Shown piece after piece: positions 1 to 6,324 of a stretch of 10,208 nucleotides of DNA. The stretch is from Candidatus Aenigmatarchaeota archaeon (GTDB lineage Archaea; Aenigmatarchaeota; Aenigmatarchaeia; QMZP01): positions 1 through 10,208 of the forward strand of contig DAOVGQ010000003.1 in assembly GCA_030672315.1 (NCBI GenBank). The letters are read 5' to 3'. The position numbers were made by a program, and so were the translations under genes. Each line of letters opens with the position of its first letter. Position 1 is the first letter of the stretch. A model generated the notes under the pieces. It ran no database searches and had not been told where the DNA came from. It worked only from the letters and a program-made list of their open reading frames with translations.

Positions 1-220
1 ATGGCCAGTCAAGGGTCAGCATGACAGTATCTGTCTGGCCGCCCAGATTGGTCACCATGACTTCAATGTCACTCAGGACGGCATCCGGGCAGCTTGATAT
101 CCTGTCTGGGGGGTGCTGTCCTGTAGAAACCTGAAGGTCTAGACTGGCTGCCATGACACTCTGCGCTAACAAAAGCAAAAATATTAAAGAATAGGCTGTT
201 CCAGAAAACTTTTTAACCAT
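1..220 (-). CDS. Secreted protein of unknown function, N-terminal fragment
   Basis: Only the first 73 codons lie in the window; the gene continues past position 1. The ATG at 218-220 opens a frame beginning MVKKFSGTAYSLIFLLLLAQ. This is a typical Sec signal peptide: two Lys, a hydrophobic core, and a likely cleavage after Ala24 (SVMA/AS). The mature part begins with residues resembling a beta-rich extracellular domain and contains one Cys (in SSCPD) followed by a stretch like VMVTNLGGQTDTVMLTL. Such a strand pattern is common in CARDB- or Ig-like domains of archaeal surface proteins, but the fragment is too short to name. There is no Shine-Dalgarno; a TATA box sits about 25 nt upstream, so the mRNA is probably leaderless. 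The gene follows the large surface protein on the same strand after 53 nt. A shared extracellular role is inferred only from that proximity and from both having signal peptides. Confidence 0.75.
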   Translation of the reverse strand, partial: MVKKFSGTAYSLIFLLLLAQSVMAASLDLQVSTGQHPPDRISSCPDAVLSDIEVMVTNLGGQTDTVMLTLDWP

Positions 221-240
221 AGCAGTTTATGAGCAAAAAA

Positions 241-250
241 TTTTATAAAC
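241..250 (-). promoter_or_regulatory. TATA box for the secreted-protein gene
   Basis: Read on the minus strand this is GTTTATAAAA, centred about 25 nt before the ATG at 220. That spacing places transcription start at or next to the start codon (leaderless). It lies only 24-33 nt beyond the stop codon of the preceding surface protein gene. A T-run follows on the minus strand (235-240), so the same short interval may also help terminate the upstream transcript. Confidence 0.6.
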
Positions 251-273
251 CCCACAGCAAAAGGCTTATAAAA

Positions 274-2877
274 CTATCGCTTCTCGAAGGTTGCCTCATC
301 CTCTGATTTGAGGCGCCTGATACCGAACCATGCAAGCAGGGCTGCTGCTATTACAATAATCAGGATAATTGTATATATGTTGCTGGCTATGGCCACCAGC
401 GCGCCTGTAATCCCGTCGCCTGGCTGGGCACCATGGCTGTCTGCCTGGGCAACAAACACATCCACGCCCTTGGTGAATGTAAGCCCCTCTGTAACAGCCA
501 CCACCCTCACAACCAGGGTGTAGCTCCCCGTCTCCTTGGGACTGATGAATACGTATGAGGTCCTGTCCCCCTCCACATTCACTGTCTGTTTGTAGTTCAG
601 CCAGCCCTGGGGAACCCCCTCAACAGATATCGTGAAATCCTGTTTTACATATGAGTGTATGTTTATAGAGATGACCTTGGACTTGTAGAGGTTGACATCC
701 ATAGATGCGGGCCGTATTTCCACCTCTGTGGGGGCTGGCTCAGGCCCTGGCTTCGGGCAGTCATATGGGCAGGTTTGCCAGGTTTCACCAGGCTCGCACA
801 CCTGGTTGTAGTTGCACACCGAGGGGACAGGCCCGGGTACTGCACCCGCGTATACTATGACTTCTCGGGAATCGCTTGCACCGCAGTCAGAGGAAACAGA
901 TGCCCTTATGGTATGCTTTCCTCCATCAAAAACTGCAAAGTTCCATATGCGGGTTACTGCTGAACCAGGTCCGAGGGTGAAGACCTTTCTGCCAAGATAG
1001 GTTCCGTCCAGATAGAACTCCATCCTGAAGTCCTCTGTGTAGCTTCCTGTGTTCCTTACAGTTGCCCTGACAAAACCTGTGTGGCCAGGGGCCACGGTCT
1101 GTGAATACTCCAGATTCTCCATAGTGAGCGAGCACCCGGGTGACGGACCCGGTCCCGGAACGCCTATGCACCGACTCCCGGAGCATCCCTGGCTGCAGTA
1201 CTGCCAGTTCTTCCAGACAAGGTCGCAGTCATATGTCCTGTACCTCTTCTGGAGCCAGTTCCCATAGCACCTGTATATATTGAGGTATCCGGGGTCACAG
1301 TCCTCCCCTATAATAATGGTTTCTGTCTCTTCATCAGTATCACCGCAATCGGCCTCTGCCCTGACCCTTATTTTATAGGTCTCGCCTTCCTCGAAATCAT
1401 CATACTCATACCTTATCCTCTCCGAATCCCCCTCATCAATATCTATGTCGTCCTCCTCTACCTTTCTCCCGTCAACATATATCCTGTATTCAACCTCGAC
1501 GTCATCGTCTCCCCTGTTTCTTATCCTGAAGGTTATGTCCTCATCTCCCTCAACATCAAGGTCGTATATGCTTATCCTGCAGTCCTCACCATCCAGTATG
1601 GTGTAGGTAACCTCCTCCTCATCCGTGTCACCGCAGTCAGCCTCTGCCCAGACCCTAATCTCGTATTCCTCTCCTCCCTCGAAATCATCATACTTGAACT
1701 CTATCCTCTCTGAGTCTTCCTCATCAATATCTATTTCGTCATGCTCTACCCTGTCATCATCTACATATATCTTGTATTCAACCTCAACATCGTCGTCTCC
1801 CCTGTTCCTTATCCTGAAGGTTATGTCTTCCTCGTCCTCGACATCGAGGTCGTATACCTCTATCCTGCAGTCGCCGCCATTTTCCTCAACCTCCACGCTT
1901 ATGCTTGCGTGGTCTTCCTTACCATCCTTGTCCTCGACAGTGGCCCTGCACTCGACTTCGTCCCCCTCATCTGTTTCATATGAGTCCAGGGTATCCTCTG
2001 CAGCATCAGAGTAGCCAGAGACATCCCTTATCCTGGTCCTCTCAAGGTCACCATCCACGTACCACCTGAACTCCACAGAATCAAGGTTGCCGTCCTCATC
2101 CTCGACATGGACCCCGCAGGTTATGTCATCCCTGTCATCGGGGTGGCTAGGGTCTATGTCTATGCTCTCTATTTCAGGAGGCTTATTATCGCAGAACGGG
2201 CATTCACCTGCAACCCTTATAACAAAGGTGTCAGTGTCCCAGGCACCCCCTGTGTCAGTGACCCTCACTGTCAGGGCCGACTCTCCAAGCTGCTTGGCCT
2301 CATCGCACCACACATTCCTGTCGCCCGTTATCATGCATTCGATTATGTTGCTGTTGCCTGCATAATCGAGGCTGAAATCCAGCTCGGTGTCAGAATCTTC
2401 AATATCATAGGCATAATCCCAGAGGTCCACCACAACCCCCTCTCCTATCTCGGTTGTCTGGTCAGGGATTCCCTGAATCACCGGGGGATTATTCTGGCTC
2501 GTCTCCTGGACATGGACAGTAATGTCTTCATAGTCGCTATTTACTTCACTGTCCCGTACATCCACCCTGCACCTTATCTGGTCGCCCTCTTTGGTGAGAC
2601 TCTTGGAAAGTGTATCATGCTCGGTATCCCAGGAGCCTGAAAGTGATTTGTACACCGTTCTTATCAGAACAGTGTTCCTGTACCACTTGAATCTTGCCTC
2701 TTCCAGGTCGCTGTCACCGTCCCAGAACTCTGCCATACAGGTCAGGTCATCCCATACCTCGGGATTTTCCGGGCTTATCTCCACAGACAGAACAGCCGGC
2801 CCAGCAGCCCTGGCAGGGCTGATAAAGACCATAAACATGAGGCAGAATGCCAATGCAGCGAGGGCTTTGCTTTTCAT
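274..2877 (-). CDS. Modular membrane-anchored cell-surface protein with Ig-like and acidic tandem repeats
   Basis: Predicted secreted, membrane-anchored protein of 867 residues; no catalytic domain is visible. A signal peptide (1-24, cut near PARA/A) is followed by an Ig-like module (26-125, Cys47/Cys103), a cadherin-like module beginning NPPVIQGIPDQ (129-223), and a second copy of the first module (232-331, Cys254/Cys310). Two nearly identical acidic 96-residue modules start at Cys337 and Cys433. A Cys-rich module (527-570) is followed by a CARDB-like domain (582-676), a second Cys-rich motif C-x5-C-x8-C-x3-C (688-707), and a beta domain (717-810) resembling NEW3-type domains. A transmembrane helix (about 833-853) ends in a short charged cytoplasmic tail. 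The ATG has GGTGA 4 nt upstream and a TATA box further up. The high Asp/Glu content suggests Ca2+ binding or salt adaptation. Likely role: envelope structure, adhesion or partner binding. The architecture is clear; the function is inferred. Confidence 0.88.
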   Translation of the reverse strand: MKSKALAALAFCLMFMVFISPARAAGPAVLSVEISPENPEVWDDLTCMAEFWDGDSDLEEARFKWYRNTVLIRTVYKSLSGSWDTEHDTLSKSLTKEGDQIRCRVDVRDSEVNSDYEDITVHVQETSQNNPPVIQGIPDQTTEIGEGVVVDLWDYAYDIEDSDTELDFSLDYAGNSNIIECMITGDRNVWCDEAKQLGESALTVRVTDTGGAWDTDTFVIRVAGECPFCDNKPPEIESIDIDPSHPDDRDDITCGVHVEDEDGNLDSVEFRWYVDGDLERTRIRDVSGYSDAAEDTLDSYETDEGDEVECRATVEDKDGKEDHASISVEVEENGGDCRIEVYDLDVEDEEDITFRIRNRGDDDVEVEYKIYVDDDRVEHDEIDIDEEDSERIEFKYDDFEGGEEYEIRVWAEADCGDTDEEEVTYTILDGEDCRISIYDLDVEGDEDITFRIRNRGDDDVEVEYRIYVDGRKVEEDDIDIDEGDSERIRYEYDDFEEGETYKIRVRAEADCGDTDEETETIIIGEDCDPGYLNIYRCYGNWLQKRYRTYDCDLVWKNWQYCSQGCSGSRCIGVPGPGPSPGCSLTMENLEYSQTVAPGHTGFVRATVRNTGSYTEDFRMEFYLDGTYLGRKVFTLGPGSAVTRIWNFAVFDGGKHTIRASVSSDCGASDSREVIVYAGAVPGPVPSVCNYNQVCEPGETWQTCPYDCPKPGPEPAPTEVEIRPASMDVNLYKSKVISINIHSYVKQDFTISVEGVPQGWLNYKQTVNVEGDRTSYVFISPKETGSYTLVVRVVAVTEGLTFTKGVDVFVAQADSHGAQPGDGITGALVAIASNIYTIILIIVIAAALLAWFGIRRLKSEDEATFEKR
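1297..1869 (-). repeat. Tandem duplication (about 288 bp period) encoding acidic surface-protein modules
   Basis: Two adjacent in-frame copies of a 96-codon unit start at Cys337 (codon 1867-1869) and Cys433 (codon 1579-1581). Both contain the segments DITFRIRNRGDDDVEVEY and AEADCGDTDEE, and the DNA is also very similar (for example around 1800-1825 and 1512-1537). This indicates a fairly recent duplication, or gene conversion between the copies. Each unit is rich in Asp and Glu and carries two Cys 78 residues apart that could pair. The units resemble a CARDB-type beta sandwich with acidic loops. Confidence 0.85.
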
Positions 2878-2881
2878 GAGT

Positions 2882-2886
2882 TCACC
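2882..2886 (-). promoter_or_regulatory. Ribosome binding site of the surface protein
   Basis: GGTGA on the minus strand lies 4 nt before the ATG at 2877 and matches the archaeal anti-Shine-Dalgarno. It supports this ATG as the start, consistent with the signal peptide beginning immediately after it. Confidence 0.6.
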
Positions 2887-2905
2887 AGGTTAGATGTTGT
2901 TACTC

Positions 2906-2918
2906 TGTGTTAGTAACA
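2906..2918. promoter_or_regulatory. Candidate operator (inverted repeat plus shared 10-mer) upstream of the surface protein
   Basis: TGTTA-G-TAACA (2908-2918) is a perfect 5-bp inverted repeat. It overlaps the 10-mer TGTGTTAGTA (2906-2915), whose reverse complement recurs exactly at 5331-5340 upstream of the PEP synthase-like gene. A further TGTTAC at 2898-2903 pairs with GTAACA at 2913-2918. A site between TATA box and transcription start would suit a repressor. This is inference from sequence only. Confidence 0.3.
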
Positions 2919-2924
2919 TATTAG

Positions 2925-2934
2925 TATTTAAATA
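2925..2934 (-). promoter_or_regulatory. TATA box of the surface protein gene
   Basis: The self-complementary TATTTAAATA predicts a start near 2903 and a leader of about 26 nt containing the GGTGA site. An inverted repeat, TGTTA-G-TAACA (2908-2918), lies between this box and the predicted start. Confidence 0.6.
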
Positions 2935-2947
2935 CTTTTCGGTCTAC

Positions 2948-5308
2948 CTAAATCCCCGGGCGATTCCTGAGGTTCTCAAGGATGAGCTTCCTCTCTGTCT
3001 TGGAGATTATGGTCCTTACCTCCTCCAGGTTCTCAGGTTCAGTGGAAACAGAGCTCACGCCAAGGCCGACCAGAGACTCGACTATCCTTGGGTCTGATAC
3101 AAAGTCGCCATAGACAGATGTCTCAACTGAATACTTTCTGCAGGTCCTGAGGATGTGCTTGAGGAGGTTAACCACTGCGGGATTCAGCTCTGAATAAAGC
3201 TTGGATATCCTCGAGTTGTCCCTGTCCACCCCGAGGGTGAGCTGGGTGAGATCATTCATGCCTATGGCAGCAAAGGCAATACCCTCCTTGCAGAAGTTCT
3301 CCATCTCCAGGCCAGCTGCAGGGGTTTCCACCATTATTCCTATCTTGAGGGGGAAATCCGCCATTCGCTTTACTGTTCTCAATTCCTCCACGCTGGATAT
3401 GAAGGGAAGGCCCAGAACTATGTTACCGATTCCCTCCTGGTAAAGGCGCTTTATTATCTCAATCTCTATCTTGAGCAGCTCGGGCTGGTCGATTCCCCTC
3501 CTTATTCCGTGCCATCCCATGATTGGGTTGTTCTCAGAGGGCTCGTGCTCTCCCCCCTCAAGCTCCCTGAACTCGTCTGTCCTTATGTCTATCGACCTGT
3601 ACCAGACAGGCTTTGGATAGAATGCCTTGGATATGCTTCCCAGACCTGAAAGGAGGGATTCTACAATCTCCTCGGGATTCTGCCTGACAAGATAGAACGG
3701 GTGCTTTCCTGTCTCTGTTATGATGTGCTCTGCCCTTACCAGGCCCACCCCGTCCGATATTTCAGCTGAATTTGCCACCCTTCCGGGGATAGAGACTATG
3801 GCCTTTATTCCGGTCGCGGTGATGCTGTCATCCCCTAATCCCCCGGGGATTTCAGATGGCTGGAGAGGTATGCGAGAAGGCCCCGCAGGAGGTTCATCCA
3901 GAGCCCCTGGAACAGGCTCCCGCGGGGGATAGACCTGGACAGGAACCCTGAAAACCCTGCCTTCAGAGGCATTGAACACGATTCTCTGCCCGTCCTTCAG
4001 GACGGATGTTGCATTCCCTGCAGATACCATGCAGGGTATCCCGAATTCCCTGGCAAGAACTGCTGCATGGCATGACCTCGAGCCCTCGTCAGTTATGATC
4101 CCGGAGAGTTTTTCCATCACAGGGAGCATGTCGGACAGGGTCATCTTTGTTACAAGGATATCCCCCCTTTCTACCCTTTCCATGCTGTTCACTGATGAAA
4201 GAATCCTTGCCTGGCTCCTTGCAAGGCCCCGGAACACACAGGTCCCCCTGGCAATGGGCCCATCAAGGCCGGAAGTCTCACCCCCAGTCTCATGGGAAAT
4301 CCCGTAATCCGGCATCGGTCCTGCATCCAGGATGAACACTCTTCCCCTCTCCTCGCACCATTCAATCTCCTGGGGATGCCCGCCAAAGCCCTTTTCTGTT
4401 TTTACGGCGAGTTCGCACAGCTTTGTTATCTCCTTCTGGTCAAGCAGCTCTACCTCAACCCTCTCCCTGAAGACAGGCTCCCTAACAATCTTTCCTGTCA
4501 TCTCATCTCTCTTCTTGAGCCACATCTTCTTTCTTACCTTCTTGTCCTCAACAGCCCCTGTCTCCTTGCTTATCATATATTCATCTGGTGTGACCATGCC
4601 GGAGGTGATGGAATCCCCAAAGCCCCAGGAGCCTTCAATTACTATCCTTGAGGTGTCGCCTGTCTCTGGCTGGCTGGTGTAGGCAAAGCCTGATTTGTCA
4701 GGCTCAACCGACTTCTGGACAATCACCCCCGTAACGGGCATGTCCCTTATCCTCTTGCGCTTTCTGTAGAGCATGGCCCTCGGACTGAAGAGGGATGCCC
4801 AGCAATCCTTGACTGCATGGGATATGTGCTGGCAGCCCCGTATGCTCAGGATGCTCCTCATCTGCCCCGAGAAGTTGGCCCCCGGTATCCCGCCGGAGGT
4901 GGGGGAGGGCCTGACAGCCACAAAGACATTATCCCTTCCGGCCCTTATCAGGTCAAGGGCGGCCCCACCTATCTCCTTGGCCTCGCTGCCTATGGAGAGG
5001 TCCTGGTATTCCTCCTTTATCTCCCTCTCTATGAAATCGGGCATTACACCATTGATTATGATGCTCTGTATCTGGCCTGATATCTCTCTGACTCTTTCCA
5101 TGCCGGTCTGGTGCGATTCATCCAGGAAGGATTCTATCTTGCTGGCAATCTTGTTGTGCCTGAGAAACTTGATGTAGGAATCTGTGGTCAGGACAAAGCC
5201 CGAGGGTACGGGAAGCCCTCCAGAGAGCATCTCCCCCAGCCGCCTGGCCTTCATCCCCACCTTCTCTGTGTCCGAGTTGACTGAACCGAGCTTTATCGTG
5301 TACTCCAT
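2948..5308 (-). CDS. PEP synthase-like (pyruvate, water dikinase family) protein with altered PEP site
   Basis: 786 residues from the ATG at 5308; an upstream in-frame TTG at 5317 is less likely. All parts of pyruvate, water dikinase are present. The ATP-grasp-like N-terminal region includes VGMKARRLGEML (Lys20), VAVRPSPTSGG (about 130-140) and GMVTPDEY. The phosphohistidine domain has GSRSCHAAVLAREFGIP with His414. After a Pro-rich linker (about 460-492) comes the TIM-barrel PEP domain, with YRSID (Arg571), MVETP (Glu661), GMNDLTQLTLGVDR (Asn685, Asp686, Arg696). The family normally interconverts pyruvate plus ATP with PEP plus AMP plus phosphate. Here the usual GWRG/GHRG Arg is His600 and the usual catalytic Cys of the CGQ/CGE motif is Tyr733 (SVYGDFVSD). 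The N-terminal ATRAED-like and Gly-rich motifs also deviate. Normal PEP synthase activity is therefore doubtful; a divergent paralogue with another phosphoryl acceptor is possible. The gene is 70 nt upstream of the surface-protein gene, which has its own promoter. Confidence 0.88.
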   Translation of the reverse strand: MEYTIKLGSVNSDTEKVGMKARRLGEMLSGGLPVPSGFVLTTDSYIKFLRHNKIASKIESFLDESHQTGMERVREISGQIQSIIINGVMPDFIEREIKEEYQDLSIGSEAKEIGGAALDLIRAGRDNVFVAVRPSPTSGGIPGANFSGQMRSILSIRGCQHISHAVKDCWASLFSPRAMLYRKRKRIRDMPVTGVIVQKSVEPDKSGFAYTSQPETGDTSRIVIEGSWGFGDSITSGMVTPDEYMISKETGAVEDKKVRKKMWLKKRDEMTGKIVREPVFRERVEVELLDQKEITKLCELAVKTEKGFGGHPQEIEWCEERGRVFILDAGPMPDYGISHETGGETSGLDGPIARGTCVFRGLARSQARILSSVNSMERVERGDILVTKMTLSDMLPVMEKLSGIITDEGSRSCHAAVLAREFGIPCMVSAGNATSVLKDGQRIVFNASEGRVFRVPVQVYPPREPVPGALDEPPAGPSRIPLQPSEIPGGLGDDSITATGIKAIVSIPGRVANSAEISDGVGLVRAEHIITETGKHPFYLVRQNPEEIVESLLSGLGSISKAFYPKPVWYRSIDIRTDEFRELEGGEHEPSENNPIMGWHGIRRGIDQPELLKIEIEIIKRLYQEGIGNIVLGLPFISSVEELRTVKRMADFPLKIGIMVETPAAGLEMENFCKEGIAFAAIGMNDLTQLTLGVDRDNSRISKLYSELNPAVVNLLKHILRTCRKYSVETSVYGDFVSDPRIVESLVGLGVSSVSTEPENLEEVRTIISKTERKLILENLRNRPGI

Positions 5309-5325
5309 ACAAACCAACTATTATA

Positions 5326-5340
5326 TGTTATACTAACACA
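5326..5340. promoter_or_regulatory. Candidate operator upstream of the PEP synthase-like gene
   Basis: TGTTA-TAC-TAACA (5326-5338) is an inverted repeat with 5-bp arms overlapping the 10-mer TACTAACACA (5331-5340). The same 10-mer occurs inverted at 2906-2915 before the surface protein gene. The site lies 18-32 nt before the ATG at 5308, in the expected TATA/initiation zone. The core-promoter choice for this gene is unclear: candidates are AGTATAACA (about 5327-5335) and TTATTCTAT (about 5341-5349). Confidence 0.3.
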
Positions 5341-5350
5341 TAGAATAATT

Positions 5351-5364
5351 GGTAATATAATTTT
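5351..5364 (+). promoter_or_regulatory. Probable TATA box of the DUF357 gene
   Basis: GGTAATATAATTTT lies in the divergent intergenic region, about 25-30 nt before a predicted start near 5383. That would give a leader of roughly 18 nt carrying the GGAGG site. Confidence 0.4.
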
Positions 5365-5389
5365 TTATCTGCATACGTGGTATATATAT

Positions 5390-5394
5390 GGAGG
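5390..5394 (+). promoter_or_regulatory. Ribosome binding site deciding the DUF357 start
   Basis: GGAGG is 6 nt before the ATG at 5401. It favours that codon over the upstream in-frame GTG (5377), which has no such site, and over the later ATG (5431). Confidence 0.7.
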
Positions 5395-5400
5395 CTGGGT

Positions 5401-5685
5401 ATGGGGCCTGAAAAAGCAGGGTCTGATGGCATGACTCTTGAAGAAACCCTCAGGAAAGAGACAGGGAAATGGCTTTCAAGGCTAGAGGAAGCCTATGCAG
5501 CCTTCACGCCCACAGGAAGGCTCCCTGACAAGGACCTCAGGCCCATCAGGGAGAACATAGAGGCCTACATCAGGGACGCCCGCCATTTCCTTGACAAGGC
5601 CGACCTGGTCAGGGCCTTCGAGGCCGTGGTCTATGCCTGGGGCTTGCTGGAGGCCTGTCAGCACCTGGGGGTGGTGAAGAAGTAG
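5401..5685 (+). CDS. DUF357 family protein
   Basis: Small cytoplasmic protein of 94 residues without signal or membrane segments. The C-terminal half (about 43-92), with AYIRDARHFLDKADLVRAFE followed by AVVYAWGLLEACQHLG, matches the archaeal DUF357 pattern as I know it: a helical hairpin with a conserved 'DAxxFxxKGDxVxAFEAVxYAxGxLDAxxxLG' series. The N-terminal part is also helical and charged. The biochemical function of the family is unknown to me. The short hairpin suggests a protein-interaction or small regulatory role, but this is not demonstrated. The gene is divergent from the PEP synthase-like gene (92 nt between starts) and converges on the DNA glycosylase gene with only 3 nt between the stop codons. 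A short T-run follows its stop within that gene. Confidence 0.85.
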   Translation: MGPEKAGSDGMTLEETLRKETGKWLSRLEEAYAAFTPTGRLPDKDLRPIRENIEAYIRDARHFLDKADLVRAFEAVVYAWGLLEACQHLGVVKK

Positions 5686-5688
5686 CCC

Positions 5689-6300
5689 TTACTTTTTGTA
5701 TATGCAGAACCCATCCATGGGGCAGCCCTTGCAGGAGGGCTCTGGCCTGCAGAAGCGCTTGGCCATCGCTACTATGAGGGCATGGAACTCCTTGTATATT
5801 TCAGGGTCCCTGGGGAGCCTGCTCTCAAAGAATTCCCTGACATCCTCGTATCCCCAGCTGGGGCTGATGAGACCGAGCCTGGTGAATATCCTCCTTGTAT
5901 ATGCATCAACCACGAAGTAGGCCTTGCTGTGTGCATAGAGGAGTATGGAGTCTGCTGTTTCAGGGCCGATTCCCCAGAGGGAGAGCAGGCTCTCCCTGGT
6001 GTGAGGGCCTGCAAAGCCTGCCAGGACCCTGAGTTTTTTGGCCTTCTGGTTGTAGTACCCGCTGGGTTTTATCAGTTCTGCCAGCTCGCTTTCACTCAGC
6101 CTGAGGAGGGATTCCCTGTTCCTCACCCCGGTCCCTGTGAGGTTTTCCAGGGCGCGCTCCACATTGGCCCAGGCCGTGTTCTGGGTAAGGACTGCCCCTA
6201 CCATGATTTCCCATTCAGGTGGCTCAAGGCCGTGGCTGACAGGCCACCACCCCTGGGGGCCCAGGGCCTTCAGGAGCCTCTTATAAATCCTCAAAAGCAT
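5689..6300 (-). CDS. Endonuclease III-related HhH-GPD DNA glycosylase (COG2231 type) with [4Fe-4S] motif
   Basis: 203 residues from the ATG at 6300; an in-frame TTG two codons earlier is less likely. The protein should excise damaged bases from DNA (base excision repair). Near the N-terminus, GPQGWWPVS and VGAVLTQNTAWANVE are hallmarks of the COG2231 branch, which includes the Helicobacter 3-methyladenine glycosylase MagIII. The helix-hairpin-helix is LWGIGPETAD (108-117), and the catalytic Asp is Asp132 in VVDAYTRR. Four Cys (184, 190, 193, 199), spaced C-x5-C-x2-C-x5-C, should bind a [4Fe-4S] cluster; classical endonuclease III has x6 in the first gap. The Lys that gives endonuclease III its lyase activity is Glu114 here, so a monofunctional glycosylase is expected. 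The exact lesion is unknown. It starts 24 nt after trkH on the same strand, has no clear Shine-Dalgarno, and is probably co-transcribed with trkH. Confidence 0.88.
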   Translation of the reverse strand: MLLRIYKRLLKALGPQGWWPVSHGLEPPEWEIMVGAVLTQNTAWANVERALENLTGTGVRNRESLLRLSESELAELIKPSGYYNQKAKKLRVLAGFAGPHTRESLLSLWGIGPETADSILLYAHSKAYFVVDAYTRRIFTRLGLISPSWGYEDVREFFESRLPRDPEIYKEFHALIVAMAKRFCRPEPSCKGCPMDGFCIYKK

Positions 6301-6324
6301 GGTCAAATCTTATTCTTAAGGGTT

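Noticed and set aside
1625..2640. Several plus-strand open frames rich in Ser, Ile and Tyr
   Set aside because: They are shadows of the acidic Asp/Glu-rich repeats of the surface protein on the other strand.
5309..5317. TTG start three codons upstream for the PEP synthase-like protein
   Set aside because: The ATG at 5308 is close, the family N-terminus begins there, and no Shine-Dalgarno supports the TTG.
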